A stretch of 64,000 nucleotides of DNA, from contig JBAMDO010000151.1 of assembly GCA_037074765.1 (NCBI GenBank), forward strand, positions 1-64,000, given 5' to 3'. A program made the position numbers and the translations under genes. Below are positions 1 through 12,559 of this stretch, in pieces. Each line of letters starts with the position of its first letter. Positions within the stretch are counted from its first letter, which is position 1. The notes under the pieces are model-generated. The model worked only from the letters and a program-made list of their open reading frames with translations, searched no databases and was not told where the DNA came from. The DNA comes from Mansonella perstans (taxonomy: Eukaryota > Nematoda > Chromadorea > Rhabditida > Onchocercidae).

Positions 1-394
1 TACTTAATTACTGCCATCATAGATACTTTTCTTTTTCTTTGTATTTCAGACAATCTCTCGAATTTTTCTGTTGACCAGTAAGAAGAATGATCGATATTCC
101 AAATGACCTTTTGGCATATGAAGGTCAGCTGGAATATTGACCATCTGTCCACCATCATCCACCAATCATTTCATCCATTCATATTTCTTTTATCTTATCA
201 TCCCTCTCTTAACATTTCGAAATATTTAATTAAAAGAATGAGGAAAATATTTTGCAAAACTTGGATATTATATTAGTTTTATGAAATGATATTTTTCTGC
301 CCGAAGTCACTGAACTTTTTATTACTCTATATCTTACGCATTATTCAATTTATAAATTAATGAATTAATTAGTGGAACTGTAATTTATTTTCAG
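1..394 (+). other. Upstream region of MOLO-1-like gene
   Basis: No coding exon is supported here. A T-rich 3' splice site ends at base 50 and a GTAAG-type donor follows near base 78, so 51-77 could be a 5' untranslated exon or the edge of an upstream gene. The rest is A+T-rich. A strong splice acceptor ends at 394, one base before the next gene's ATG. Confidence 0.4.
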
Positions 395-396
395 AA
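393..396 (+). other. Spliced-leader trans-splice acceptor (MOLO-1-like gene)
   Basis: TTTATTTTCAG ends at 394 and the ATG begins at 396. An acceptor directly against the start codon with no clear upstream coding exon is the usual picture of nematode spliced-leader addition. A short cis-spliced 5' untranslated exon (51-77) is the alternative. Confidence 0.5.
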
Positions 397-2242
397 TGTA
401 TCATAATCTGATCCAATTACTGCTTTTCACTCAACTTTGTTTTGCTCAACAACAAGCAACCAATACTTTTCCAAATCCTCGTACTAATGGTTACGATGAT
501 TGTGGACTGAAATCGAGAGGATATCTGTGCGATCCAGAAAAAGTTAGTTTTATCCACTTTTCATTTTCTGTTTACTTACTTGTTATGAATTTTGGAAATT
601 TTGAAGAAGAGTGGAAAAGGTGATTTACTTCTCAGCATTTTAGTTCATAGCTAATAAAACAATTAATTATTCACGAAATGAATTATCAATAAAAAATAAA
701 ATTGATGAAGAGTAGTGAATGATCTCATTCATATTTCTTTCTTTTGTCTCTTTTTCATTTTATATCTTTAAGCTATTTGGCTATTAACATTTGTTACTAA
801 TGAAGTAAATATTCTAGCAACTTACCGAGCAAGAAAGATATCGATTAAACAATGATTTACTCCAACTATCGCGACGAACATCGAGTGATGAGAGCGCGGA
901 TTTTTGTACTACAAAAGGTGCTGATGCCACCTTATTCATCACAAAACAGGTCGTCATCAAAATATTTACCATTTACAGATTTACTAACGAGGAGAATTCA
1001 TTAAAAAAATATTCAAATTTTTGTTTCCTCTCTTTTTATGATTTCATTAAATTAGAAATATGATACTTAGAGCATTAATTGGGGATTTAATGATCAAATC
1101 TGATCTAAATTATTAAAAGTTTGATATCATAGAAACGTGTAAAAAACGCAAATTTCAACAATAGATTAAATTAGTATGATTCGGAATCCTGTCATGATTC
1201 TATATTACAAGTGCTAGAAAAGTGATTTAAATGTAACAAACTGGTATGATAGATTTCAGGGTAATGAGCACTTAGCACATCAATTGAAAACCCTTTGGGC
1301 TGTTGATGGACAGTGTAAAAAATCTATCATTTTCGTACTCTCGACCAGTGACCACCATTTATATTATGCAGTTGATGAGAATTGTCCCATATGTTTGTTC
1401 TCTTCATTCATTTTTCCCTTTTTCAATTGCAATTACTTAGCATCAAAACGATTTGCAAAAATGTCATAATGGATTAGCTGATAACAATCAGATAGTATGA
1501 ATTAACAATTCTGATAAGTCAGCTAGATTAAGAAAAATGATTTAACGATATGCATAGCAACCATTTCTAATATTATCAAAACAGCGTCATCATTCATATA
1601 TTTTTTTTGACAGTCATACTGTCTTATAACTACGTATGTAAAGATCAATCAATGTGATTTATTTTTGAATGTGATTCAACTTTTTTTAGTTCACCTAATT
1701 CCGAAAGCCACTCATTTTGGTGTATCTGTCTTTTAAAGGTTTTATTTAATGAGGGATTTCATGTCTTAGATTGAGCTATATATATATGACTTTGAAAAAT
1801 AATGAGAATTCAGAACAGCTACATACAAGTAGATTTGCAGGTAGATTTGTATTTGCCAGAATGATTCTTGTACCGAAATGAGGAAGGGTAATATGGTAAA
1901 TGATTATTCAGTTTGCAACTGGGTATGACTAAGTGTATCTAACGCAAGGAATTCATGACGATCACTAATATTCATCATCCTGAGAAAATATAAATCATAC
2001 ATGGTAAAACAACATATTTTAAGATGTATTCTATTAGTCATTCAATTTAAGTATAATTTTTAGCGACCAGTACTGTGGAAAAAGCAATCAGCGAACAACA
2101 GCAGCTTTTAAACGAAGGCAAATATGCGATGGCTTTGACGGCGATATTTACGAAACTTGGCGAATCTGTTCGGGACAACACTAATGAAGGAATAAAGATG
2201 GACGGTTGCTTATGCAAAATTGATCGAAATTTGAATTTTTAA
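396..2242 (+). CDS. MOLO-1-like secreted protein
   Basis: Four exons at 396-542, 818-949, 1260-1392 and 2064-2242 join in phase to about 196 residues. The first 18 or so residues are a hydrophobic signal peptide ending near CFAQQ. The mature start has NPRTNGYDDCG followed by GYLCDPEK, then a core with CTTKGADATLFITKQ and VDGQCKKSIIFVLSTSD, and near the end EGKYAMALTAIF. This Cys and motif pattern fits the family of the C. elegans levamisole-receptor modulator MOLO-1. C. elegans MOLO-1 is anchored by one membrane helix and promotes gating of muscle acetylcholine receptors; no membrane helix is seen here, so this member is probably secreted. The last exon may instead end at 2204 and join a short exon at 2337-2368. 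Family call fairly secure; receptor role is inference. Confidence 0.72.
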
Positions 2243-3924
2243 ACAGAATGTATATGAGATAGAAAAATCTGAAAACTGTTTCTTGAAGTACTAAGTGTTT
2301 ATTAAAAAGAGTGGAATTTTTTTGATTTTCTTTTAGATTACTTGACATCAGAAAGTACTAGTGTATAGAGTACGATTTTGAAATTCGATTTTTTATTTTA
2401 AGAAATTTTGAAATTCGAAAGAATAATAGTTTGGAATTTGATGAATCAGTTCAAACGATATTTAACTGCAGAGTGTTAGAAGAAATAATAAGACTGCTAA
2501 AATGATCCTCTTCATCTGAACAAAATAATTCCTCAAATTTCAAACAAGTTATAATTAAGTTGGAAATATTTCAGATAATACGCTTGCAAGAGGAATATCG
2601 ATGAATGTTTCACCAATCAACGCCATTTCATATTTCATGATAATTGCATCAGTTGCTTTACACATACTCACTACATAATAATATCAGATCCACTATAATT
2701 CAGTAGCTTTTCACCCTAAATGTTCCGATTATCATCCTCCGTAATCAGATCCACTATGGGATATACCGTTAACATGCAAGGGAAAAAAAGCTGAATCTTT
2801 TTCGTTGACTAAATTCTTTGCATCACAAAATTGACTTCTAAAATGCAAACATCCTGAAAGGATGTTGAAGGAATTTTATTATAGACAACAGCAGTTCAGC
2901 ACTAACAATTCACTTCTTGTTTCCTAATTTCCACAGCCATTATAATTAACCTACTGTTTAACTTTTACAATTTATGCTTATCCTTTCTACCATATGTAGT
3001 TGCTGCTTGTATATCACTTACTCTGTCACATATACTGATTGTTTTGTTTAAATCACTTCTGACCATTACTTAACATATATTATGCAATGAACCTTCACTG
3101 TTCCTGCTTCACACTCTTACGCCTCTTTTATAATTATCTTGCTTGCCCGATTGTTGCCTCACCTTCATTCTAACTGTATATCAGTTGAATACTTTTTAGA
3201 AAATAAATGATTATCATGCCTTATGAACTCAAAGACAATTTTAACGTGACCGTTTTAAGATTATACATGCAAGAAAATGAGAGGTCATTCGGTCTTTTCT
3301 GAAATGAACCACTTCCTGGTACTGTAATAAACATAGTTGACAATTGTATGCCATACTTTTGTAGGATCTTCAGAATGGAAATCTTTTCAGCTTGATTTTC
3401 ATTTATTGATACATGACAACATTTGGTCGGCTTGCTTAAAGTTTCAGATATATGATCCCATTCATTGTTATTTCGTGATAAAATGAATCGTAGTGATAAG
3501 ATGATAGGATCAATTTTCTGGATAAGCTAAATCGTAGATTCTATGCAATTTAATACAACCAAAAGTGAAACGCTACTGGAAACACAGAGAAGAGGATATT
3601 AGCAATTCAATGTGTAAGCGGAGAACGCCGTATTCGCATAGCATAAAGGTACAGCAACAAACGGCGGTGCACTGTTTTTAGTTAACCATAATTTCCGTGA
3701 CGAAATTATATAAAACTCTCTGAAAACATTAGGCTGTCTTTCGTTGACTTACGAAGTAGGAAGGGCAAATCTTATCCTCAGAATGGCTATGGATCTTTAT
3801 CACCTCAGTGTTTGCTCAAATTTCTTTTAGGTAAAAACATGTTTATCGTTTGTGTTGTCTGACAAATACAATACTCAACTGATAGTTAATACATTTTAGG
3901 CAAATATTAGAGTGGAATCTGTTA
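2243..3924. other. Intergenic region between convergent genes
   Basis: About 1.7 kb between the 3' ends of the MOLO-1-like gene (+) and AATF (-). No exon with paired splice sites was found. It holds two copies of a 14-bp string ATCAGATCCACTAT (near 2683 and 2744) and two small perfect hairpins, ACATCCT-GAA-AGGATGT near 2850 and ATAATTTC-CGTGAC-GAAATTAT near 3689. A last short exon of the upstream gene at 2337-2368 is possible. Confidence 0.5.
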
Positions 3925-6900
3925 TCACGAAGAAAATAATGACTTAAACAATTGATTTCTTTTTTCATGACTCCATTTTGCCTTTTCCGGCATGGATGGA
4001 AAGAAATTCACCAATTTTGGAATCACGACATATCGTATCTTACGGCCTTTCGATGCTTTCGTATCGACTTTCTTTCTTTTTGATCGCTTCTGTCGCAATT
4101 TCTGTATTTCTAACCACTGTCTTAAATTGATTACATTAATTATAATGAGGAATAAAGGAGTTCATATGATATATTTCTATTTACTGCAGTTCGGAGTACT
4201 AGAGTTTCTATCTCTGACAATGGATAATATGAACTGAAAGAAGCGATAAAAAATAAAAGATTAGAAAAAGCTTGAAAAAAACATGAAAGAACGCAATAAA
4301 AGAGAGATAAAAGGATTGATTCGTTAATTAAAAAATTAGAGTCGACATATTTATATTTTTTAAATCCTTGTACAGTATTACTGCCTAAAAATCTCACACA
4401 GCTTTATTAAATTTTACCAAGAACGTTTTACCTGCTCATTTCTACAGGATCAACTACATTAGCTGACTTCTTCTCAATAAGTTCCTTTAGTAGCTGCTGG
4501 TAAAAATCATCATCGTCAAATATTTCTGCATCGTAACTGCTCTGAAATCAATAAGTCACAAACTCCAAATATTTTTCGAGAAAAAATTATTCATAAGCTA
4601 TCTATCTATCATGAAAAATAAAAATTTAGTATACTCACATTTTCATCGCCCCCAATTCTATCGACATCATGGCGCTTCATTTGAGTTCTACGTATCAATC
4701 GGTGTTTTTCACTCATTATCTACAAAAAATCAACATGTGCTGAACCGTCATTTCTGTAAATAACTATTTTTATCTCAAAATTGGCGTTAGTTTGAAGCAG
4801 TATTGGATGGAACAACAAAACTAAAGCAAAAATATTACCTGTATTAACTGAAATGTATTATCGGATTTAGAAAAAACCACCTTTACGAAGCAATAGAAAA
4901 AGTGCATCCCAATCTACAAGAAGTGTTCTACCTGTTCAATCTGCTTCAGTACAACAGATTCAAAAGCACTGAAATCTCTTTTCTTATTTTTCATTGTACC
5001 GATATCATTCAATGTTGTTCTTTCGTCCCATTTCAACAATGTAGATGATCTAAATAGTGAATGTTGGAATGAATAAAAACTAATGATAGAACCTAATGGA
5101 AGTAGGTAGAATGAATCAATCTCACCGAAATGCCATAAATCGCTCATGGCGTTTTTCATATTCTTTTATCAATTCTTTCGGTAATAACTTCTTTCTTTTG
5201 CCTAAGATCCGCTGGTTCCGACTTAAACTTTCATCGCTGTTCGTGATGCTATAACAAAAACTTGCTTAGCTGCTTTTATAATGACTGTAGCACGCGCAAC
5301 TGGACAGTATTAATTTTTTTAACGAGTAAAAGCTTATGAATCTGTCAACAGTGAAACACAGATGATAATATCATAAATCTTGTGAAACTTGCCTCTCATG
5401 TGACAAGCACGCATCAGGCTGTTTCCCAATCTCTTTAGCATCAGATTCTATTGTAATGCCGTCTTCCTCATCACCATCGATCGAACTTACGACTTCTTCA
5501 TCTTCTGAATCCTCGACTCCTTTAAAACAAATTACTCGGCAAGCGCGTTAAATCAGTCAGCAATTTCTAAATCACAAGCACTGAAATGACTATTTCGAAG
5601 TGTATACTTTTTCCACAGTCGTCGCCACAGAGCAAGCCTTTCGTCTGCTTCGATGATTTTAACATTCTATCTTCCATTATTGTAAATATCTCATTCAATT
5701 GTTCTAAATTCTTTCGCACTGAAAGTAGTTTTTTAAGAACGACTTTCTTAAAGGAGAAATTGAAAAACCCGAAAATGCCTACAGAAAAAACTAATTGCAT
5801 CAGGAAGTCTTATCGAATGACGGCTGATTAATGCAAGTAATACAACCAAATAATCAATGTTTCTTCAAAAAAAAAAGAGAAAATACTCCATTTCAGAAAT
5901 CTTTTTGCTTAAACAATTTGCTGAAAGAACTGAACCGTACTAATTCTACAATTTTTTCTAGTGTCCCTATCTGCTGACTGCTGCAACTTTATGGCCAGTT
6001 CATCTCTTGGAAGCTGATTGAATGCTCTCAATGCTGCATGTGAAAGGATGTGAAGTTGCATCAAATGGTCCCAAATCATTAGTTGCTTTCGAACACTTTC
6101 AGCTGTAATTAAAAAATCGATTTCTAGAAATGACACTGATTCCACGGATATTTATCTAGGAACATCAATACTAGTCTGATTGCAATATTTCTGCAATATT
6201 CATGCAAACTGTGGTGTTATTTTCAAAAATTTCAAATTAGGAAACCGAAAAAAGTCAATTAAAGTAGACTTTAATTCTAAAAAATAAACTTAAGTAGGAA
6301 AGTTTCGGTTCATAGGTTAAGTTACCCAGCTCTGTCCAATAATACTGTATTATCGCAGGACATCGCACTGCTTTGGAACGCAAATTATATTCTATTCATA
6401 CTGTAACTGGGTTTTTTTTTTTCCGTCCAAATGATAATACTAAAAAAAATACCTTTCCCGCGTTGCGTATCACTCGAGATTGCCACCATACAATCAGCAG
6501 CATCATTTTCTTTTTCTGACTGGGATTGCACTGAATCCTCTTCCTCTGCAAAATAATGTCTGAACTTTCATATCACCATCTTTTTTTCGCTAATTGCTAT
6601 AATTATTTAATAAAAACTTTTTGACATTAACATTGCCTTTAAGGTAAGGAAAGTTTTTTTGTGAATAATGATCATTATGAGTTAAATAGATAGTTCATTA
6701 TTTTGTGTGGGATCATCTCAGTTCTCTGCTTCTTTCGCACACGATTAAAATCTTCACATTTATGAACTCATACCTTCGTTTTCAGTATTGTCGTCAGCAG
6801 AAAATGATTCCTGATCCGAACTGTTGGCAACACTATTAATATTACTGTTGTCTTCTTCGTCCCCAAGATCTTCTATATGAAAATCAAAAAAGAGAATATT

Positions 6901-8180
6901 TTCCCATATTACAATATATCTTACATAAATCTGCTAGTCTTTTTTTCGCTAATTGCTACAATTATTTAATAAAGACTTTTCGACACTATATTTTGGTATA
7001 TTGCCGTCAAAAATGAATGAGTTATAAGCAATCAAACGGTCGAACGGCTTCATTAAGGTAGTGAATCAAACAGTCAATTTGATGACTACAATATTCATGT
7101 GATGATGTAACCAAAGAATTTCAAAAACTATTATCTTACAATATACCAAAATATTCAATTTTGCGATGAAATCTATTCCATGTATTCATCGTTAAGCGAA
7201 TACAGCGACTAAACAAAAAAGAAATGAAGCTTTTCATTAACTGAAAAAAATAGCAAAAGAGAATAATTAACCAGGATTTTCTTTATTGGTCTCAGTGTTT
7301 GCATTAAGTCTGACATGTGCTAGATCGACCATATCATCACCATTAAAAACACTTTTCGATGATACTTTCCGGCCTTCGTAATGCTCAACTCCTAACTCCT
7401 GAGTTGCAATTATTCGTCGTTTCAAAAATTCTACCTAAAGATTGATTATTAGCTAATTAATTCAAGCAGAGAAAACTCAAAATATTACTATGAGCCTTTA
7501 ATCTCTACTATGAAATCTGGCAAATAACTGATTCAACAATGCTAAATTCTGAAATAGTCTTAAAATTGTAATTCTTAGCAAAAAAGTAAACATGGTAACA
7601 TTGTTAAGTTCTCTTACAGTTTTTTGAATGCTATATTCAAAACCATACCAGCGGATTTGCACAAATTTACCATTCTTCTACTCTTTAACGGCAATAGAAG
7701 AGGTATCAAATCTCATACATGTTAATGCAACATATTATTATTAGCAAGAATTTCTTCCATACGAATAAATTAATTTTGTAAGCATACAAATTAGTAAAAT
7801 GAATTTATATTTTACTATGCTGTGGTAATCGGCAATTTATGAAGTTCGTAGAATCATGCAAAATTTGTCTTTTCCGGCTAAAGGAAAAGATTTCATTTAT
7901 AAATAAATGACTGAAAATTACCGGATCCGCTTCTTCGTTTTTTGCTTTTTCCTTTCGTGTCCAAGCAGCTTTTGAATCTAAAAGATAAAAACATCCGTGG
8001 CATTCCTACAATACAATTTAAAGACATAACGCACTATACTTCCAGGACATTTCATTTATGAGAAATGTGACTAATGAATGGAAACAATATACCTTCAGCA
8101 AGATCAGCTAATTCAATGTCGGGAAGTTCGGTTGCTTGTCCTTCAAGCGAATCGATAAACTGCTTAACTAATGATGTCAT
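3925..8180 (-). CDS. AATF: AATF/Che-1 (Bfr2) ribosome-biogenesis protein
   Basis: Thirteen exons (high to low) 8180-8093, 7977-7922, 7434-7272, 6872-6774, 6545-6453, 6102-5950, 5778-5608, 5519-5393, 5248-5126, 5049-4932, 4719-4639, 4541-4432 and 4120-3925 give about 525 residues; human AATF has 560. AATF acts in the nucleolus in small-subunit pre-rRNA processing and in vertebrates also in transcription and survival signalling. Seen in order: an acidic Ser/Asp/Glu-rich N-terminal third, [13 protein letters not shown] with NQLP (start of the AATF N domain), [24 protein letters not shown], then [20 protein letters not shown] and [19 protein letters not shown], the conserved TRAUB end. The exon 6/7 junction has a second in-phase solution (low end 5915, high end 5746). 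Intron 8 uses a GC donor at 5392. A splice acceptor six bases before the ATG suggests trans-splicing. Confidence 0.93.
6580..6630 (+). repeat. Intronic repeat copy A
   Basis: About 50 bp in an AATF intron, beginning CTTTTTTTCGCTAATTGCTA and continuing through ATTATTTAATAAA to a TTTTTGACA end. It matches 6939-6989 in the neighbouring intron with only a few substitutions. The two copies flank the exon at 6774-6872. Confidence 0.8.
6939..6989 (+). repeat. Intronic repeat copy B
   Basis: Second copy of the 6580-6630 element, same orientation, on the other side of an AATF exon. It runs directly into one arm of an inverted repeat at 6989. Confidence 0.8.
6989..7153. repeat. Inverted repeat with 15-bp perfect arms
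   Basis: TATTTTGGTATATTG at 6989-7003 is the exact reverse complement of CAATATACCAAAATA at 7139-7153, with a 135-bp spacer that has no open frame. It lies in an AATF intron and may be a miniature inverted-repeat element or a chance A+T-rich hairpin. No clear target-site duplication was seen. Confidence 0.6.
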
Positions 8181-8832
8181 GGTTATCTAAACATTAAGTA
8201 TTACAGCAGACTCTTCACGTGTAACATCACGATTAAGTATAATGAAAATCAGAAAAACGATGTTTTTGACGTGGCGTGAAGTACCAGGGTCAGAGAAAAT
8301 TTGATGGATAAGATGAGGAAATTTCTAATAACCTATTTTGTTGTGATATAACTGTAAATAAAAAGCGATAAGTTCAATGAAAATAACCACATGTTGTAAT
8401 TACAACAGCAAACAAAGTAATAGCAAAAGAGTATTTATAACAAAATAGCAAAACATCAATTAATAAAATCCTAATTTAAACTTCACTTTTCGTCACTTTT
8501 ACAGATAAATGGCTCAAATTAGTATAATAGCATTTCAAAAATTTTTCATGAATTAACCTTCCTCGTCAAGCACTTTGATAAGATAAATTACTTGCAAAAA
8601 CTTCATGCAAAAAAATTATGCCACTAAATAGCAGAACAGATACATTAAATCGGATCAAATTCGTTATTGATGTGCAAATGTGAAAGTAGATGGTATTGTT
8701 TTCGCAAGTGCAGGATATACGTATTAAGTGTTCATGCACACCTTTCATTCTTTTACAGGTAAGTGAAAGAAGCATGATTTACATTAAATTTTTGAATTTT
8801 TTTGCATTATTGTTAGAAATTTCAGAGCCAAA
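8181..8832. promoter_or_regulatory. Divergent promoter region, AATF and Rubicon-like genes
   Basis: About 650 bp lie between the start codons of two head-to-head genes, so this interval probably holds both promoters. On the minus strand an acceptor (AATGTTTAG) ends at 8187, seven positions from the AATF ATG; on the plus strand AAATTTCAG ends at 8825, eight positions before the other ATG. Both are likely trans-splice sites. No TATA box or other element can be assigned. Confidence 0.5.
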
Positions 8833-11800
8833 ATGGGTATAATTCGGCGACATAACACGATGGATGTGACTTACCGTGAGTGTGCCAAATATGCGACAAT
8901 TGCTCAAGGAATCTCAAATTTGAAAAAGGAAGGTACCAACCACCGACGGCATCATTCTGAGCCTATTCGTTGCTCCGGTACTTTGTCACGAGATTTTCCG
9001 GTTTGTTTATTTCTTTGTGATTTTTCCCTGTCTCTGTTTTCATATCTCGTACTAGTCTTCTATCGTAATTCTGAAAGAATTAATATTTTCGAATTATAAC
9101 ATTGTTTTCTTATATAGAATCATGTATCATTAAATTAATTATGTTTTTCAGTGAGTCATACCACTGAGAAATACAATTCGTTTAATGGTTTTTTAATGCA
9201 TTGGAGTGAACCGATTCTTTGTAAGATTTGTATCATCGGAGTTATAGTATCTTTAGATGGTGCTTTTTCGATAGATTTGTGATAGCTACTTTAGTGATGC
9301 AGGGTTCAGAGGAAGCACTGGAATTGTCACTGAATGACAATGCAACGGATGATAGTCGAATAGGAGGAAGTTGGGATGATGCAAAGCGTTTCCTCATCGA
9401 ATCACGAAAACAAGACTTAGAAATTTCGAGGGATATGGAACGGGTGAATTTTTACATATTTTCATGCTGTTTTATGTAATCCTGCTACGATTATGAGGAG
9501 GAAAGTATCTTAAATGTTTCATTTATTCAGATTTGGAGTGTCTCCAAACATTAAGACATCCCAGTATTTTTTTAGGAAAACATGCATTTGTATCTGAGTG
9601 AGATGCTTATCGCTGCTATGGAACAAATGCAGTGGCGCGCAATGGTTGAATCCCAGCAGAATTTCATTGGGCAAGTCAAAAATGTTAGCATTTGGAGATG
9701 ATAGATTAAAGAGTACCGTCGTTTAATCTCTTTGATGTATTGATGCTAAAGTATTGACTTTCTTTGTCTAATTCTCATTTTAAAAGTTTTCTGAAATAAT
9801 GGTTCCTAACCAGTGGTCGCGCAGGCGTCAGGGTGATAAGTTTATTTTTTTAAGCTACACTTTGCTTTGTTTATTGACGATAGATGTTTATTCGGACCGT
9901 AATATTATACTATATGTAGCAAAATTCTTTCGCTTTTTTTTTGAACTCTGCGATCTCTGTTACAAATAAAAAAATGAGAGTGGTCCCGGTTATGAAAAGA
10001 TGGGAACTACTATTCTAAAATTATGTGCAATGTACTAAGCATTATTTTTTTGAAATTTGGGGGCAGTTATTTTGTGGGAAGTATAGTTTGATAAGATTAA
10101 TAATTGTTGCATGATAACTTTTTGGATCTTATTAATCCTTATAGTGAGACTTATCTGTCCAGATCACTATCAGTTCCTAACTTAGAGGTAAGTCAAAGTA
10201 TTATGATATATTGTGTTTTTAGACAAGTTCCTGTCCCACTTTGACAGTATCCTCTTTGGAGTCGATTGATAAGTATTCTACTGAACAAATCGAAGAGGAT
10301 AATATTGCTGGTCCATCTGTTTTCTGTGCTTCTGTTGAAGATTTACAGTTTGGCGAGGATAAGAAAACGTAAGTGAAAAAAGTACTCTTTCTACGGGTTC
10401 TTGTTAGAAATATTGAAATATTCCTTCAGAAAAGTTTCGCAATTTAATGAAAATCATTGCGAGAAACTGAATTTTGAATGGTTATTTTACTGAAAGTCAT
10501 GTAATAGGTCCAATATAAATAATGAAGTCGAAGATGACAGCATTTGTGAAAATTCGGCCGAAGCAGTTGCATCCTCACTATTCAAGCAGTTTTCGACGGC
10601 TTACAAACCGCGCTTGGCTGCCGATATACAGTGGCTTGTTTCTTATGCACAAGCTCCTCAAAAGGTAATCTTTCTCTCTTTTTTCTCTTATATTGTTCTG
10701 TATGTGTGCTTCGTTTAATTCTGTGGTACTTTCATGTATTTTAGCTTCTTCCAATGCCGAATGATATAGCGGTATTTTTTGATGAAGTAGGTAGTGATGG
10801 TCGACCAATTTTCTTTCGTGGTTCAGAAAATTGGGCGCCTCCGAGAAAGCAGTGGATTTTTTGGCTCCATCCAGAGCTTCAAAGGTTTTGTATTTTAAAC
10901 TGATTGCTATAATTTCATAGTTTCATCATTAGAAATCATATTAAATGATGTGTGTTTTTGCAATTTAGCATGCTTTACGAGATTGGGAAGATCAAAATTT
11001 AACGAATTAAATCATGCCTGTGAAATCAGTGATATCTGATTAATTTTATCATGTGATTTTGCCTTTCAGTAAGTTTTGTTCATATTTGGTGGACGACTGC
11101 ATGTATTCAATAACGGCTACTTTCAGGATTTTCTAACCTAAAAGACTTTTTTTTTTGAAGTTGAATGAAACTTTTCTATTTGATGTTGTTGATTTATGCA
11201 GGTAATCCACTTTTGGTAGTTTTCAGTATGCGAAAGCTACTTGAACAACAACAGTATCGTTGTGGTGGGTGCGGTATTAAAGTTGCTAAAGTGTACTGCC
11301 GTCGAATGCGATATTGCGACTACTATGGCCGAGTATTTTGTCAGCGATGCCATCAAGGGGCCAGAAGTTGTATTCCAGCACGCATTGTATATCAGTGGAA
11401 TTTTAAGTATGCCTATTTACTTGTCATATGAGATTCATTAAGGGAATTAATAGACTTAAATAATGAATTATGTATACAACTATCTGAACCTTGTTAGTAC
11501 TGGAAAAGCCATTTATTTTGATGGAATTTGCATTTTGCAGACAATATCCTGTATCCGATATAGCACATCGTTTCTTATTAGATAACCGTCGACAACCGGT
11601 GATCAATGTATCAGCGATTCATTCTCGTTTTTACAATAAAATTCGTCGTTTGAAAAAAATTAGGGAATTGCGAATAAAGCTTGTACATGTTTGGTCTTAT
11701 ATACGGCTTTGTAATATTGCTAAAGAAACAATCACAAAATATGGAAAGTAAGTATTAATAGCTTTCTTTCGCAATGCTTTAAGAATTGCATGATAGAATT

Positions 11801-12392
11801 TTGCGAAATATTCATCACTTTTAATTGAACATTAATATGTCATCTGCTAAACTAGTGCGGAGGAGCAATGTTTATTTTTATGCGATTGTGTACAGATCCA
11901 AGAGATGTTGTGAATGCTTCTATATAAGAACTATTGAGTACTGCTGTACATCAAAAAAAAGACTTGTTTTAGTTTATATGCTACATTTTCGAGAGTACCA
12001 AATTATATGTTGTCGGATGCAGATGTCTACTCGGTGGAAGATCTGGAAAATGTACGAAAAGGGGAACTTTTTCGAGTCATCGCTCCTCTTGTACAATACG
12101 GTCAATATCACATTGAAGGATGCGAGGTTAACCGTGTTATCTTTATGTTCTTTGGTTTTTTTGGGGTCACTTGATTTATAGCGATACGTTCTCGTAATTT
12201 TAGCACTGCCGCGCTCAAGCATTCGTCTGTGAACTTTGTGATCAAAAGAATGATTTGCTATTTCCATTTCAAATTGAATATGTGAATCGATGTGAGGATT
12301 GTGGCTCATTAAGTCATAAGAAATGTGCTATCAAACGACAGAAAGATGGAAAGCCGTGTCCTAAGTGTTTGCGAATTCGGCAGAATCTGTAA
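8833..12392 (+). CDS. RUBCN: Rubicon-homology domain protein
   Basis: Eleven exons, 8833-9000, 9303-9443, 9576-9670, 10145-10187, 10223-10368, 10508-10664, 10745-10884, 11227-11406, 11541-11747, 11994-12126 and 12204-12392, encode about 532 residues. Human Rubicon binds the Beclin 1-PI3K class III complex and Rab7 and restrains autophagosome and endosome maturation. The C-terminal half is a Rubicon-homology domain: PPRKQWIFWLHPELQ, RCGGCGIKV, RMRYCDYYGRVFCQRCH, SCIPARI, then KVPNYMLSDADVYSVEDL and a final Cys-rich zinc-binding block with CELCDQKNDLLFPFQ, CEDCGSLSHKKC and CPKC. The N-terminal half is Ser/Glu-rich with SRSLSVPNLE and shows no RUN domain, so the relative Pacer or a shortened nematode Rubicon are also possible. 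Intron 3 appears to use a GC donor at 9671. Confidence 0.87.
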
Positions 12393-12559
12393 ATTTATTT
12401 TTTTGCCACAATTAACTTAGTATTAGAAAATATGATGACTAGTCAAGCTGTTCCTTTCTGTTACATAAATTCCACTAGCTGATTGTTTTATTAAATTTGC
12501 TTAAACTTACATTGTGGCCTTTTAAAATTTATAGTGCGAAGAGTGTTCTGCTTAAAAGT
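12393..12559. other. Short gap between convergent ends
   Basis: About 170 bp between the stop codon of the Rubicon-like gene and the stop of a reverse-strand reading frame. It should hold the 3' untranslated ends; no coding signal is seen. Confidence 0.5.

Noticed and set aside
3992..4397. Overlapping open frames on both strands near 4 kb
   Set aside because: The plus frame overlies the last AATF exon and its motif-bearing minus frame explains the openness; the other minus frame lies in the final AATF intron.
9152..9290. Possible extra exon after an acceptor at 9151 in the Rubicon-like gene
   Set aside because: It needs a phase 1 donor (8977) and runs into a stop; skipping it joins 9000 to 9303 in phase.
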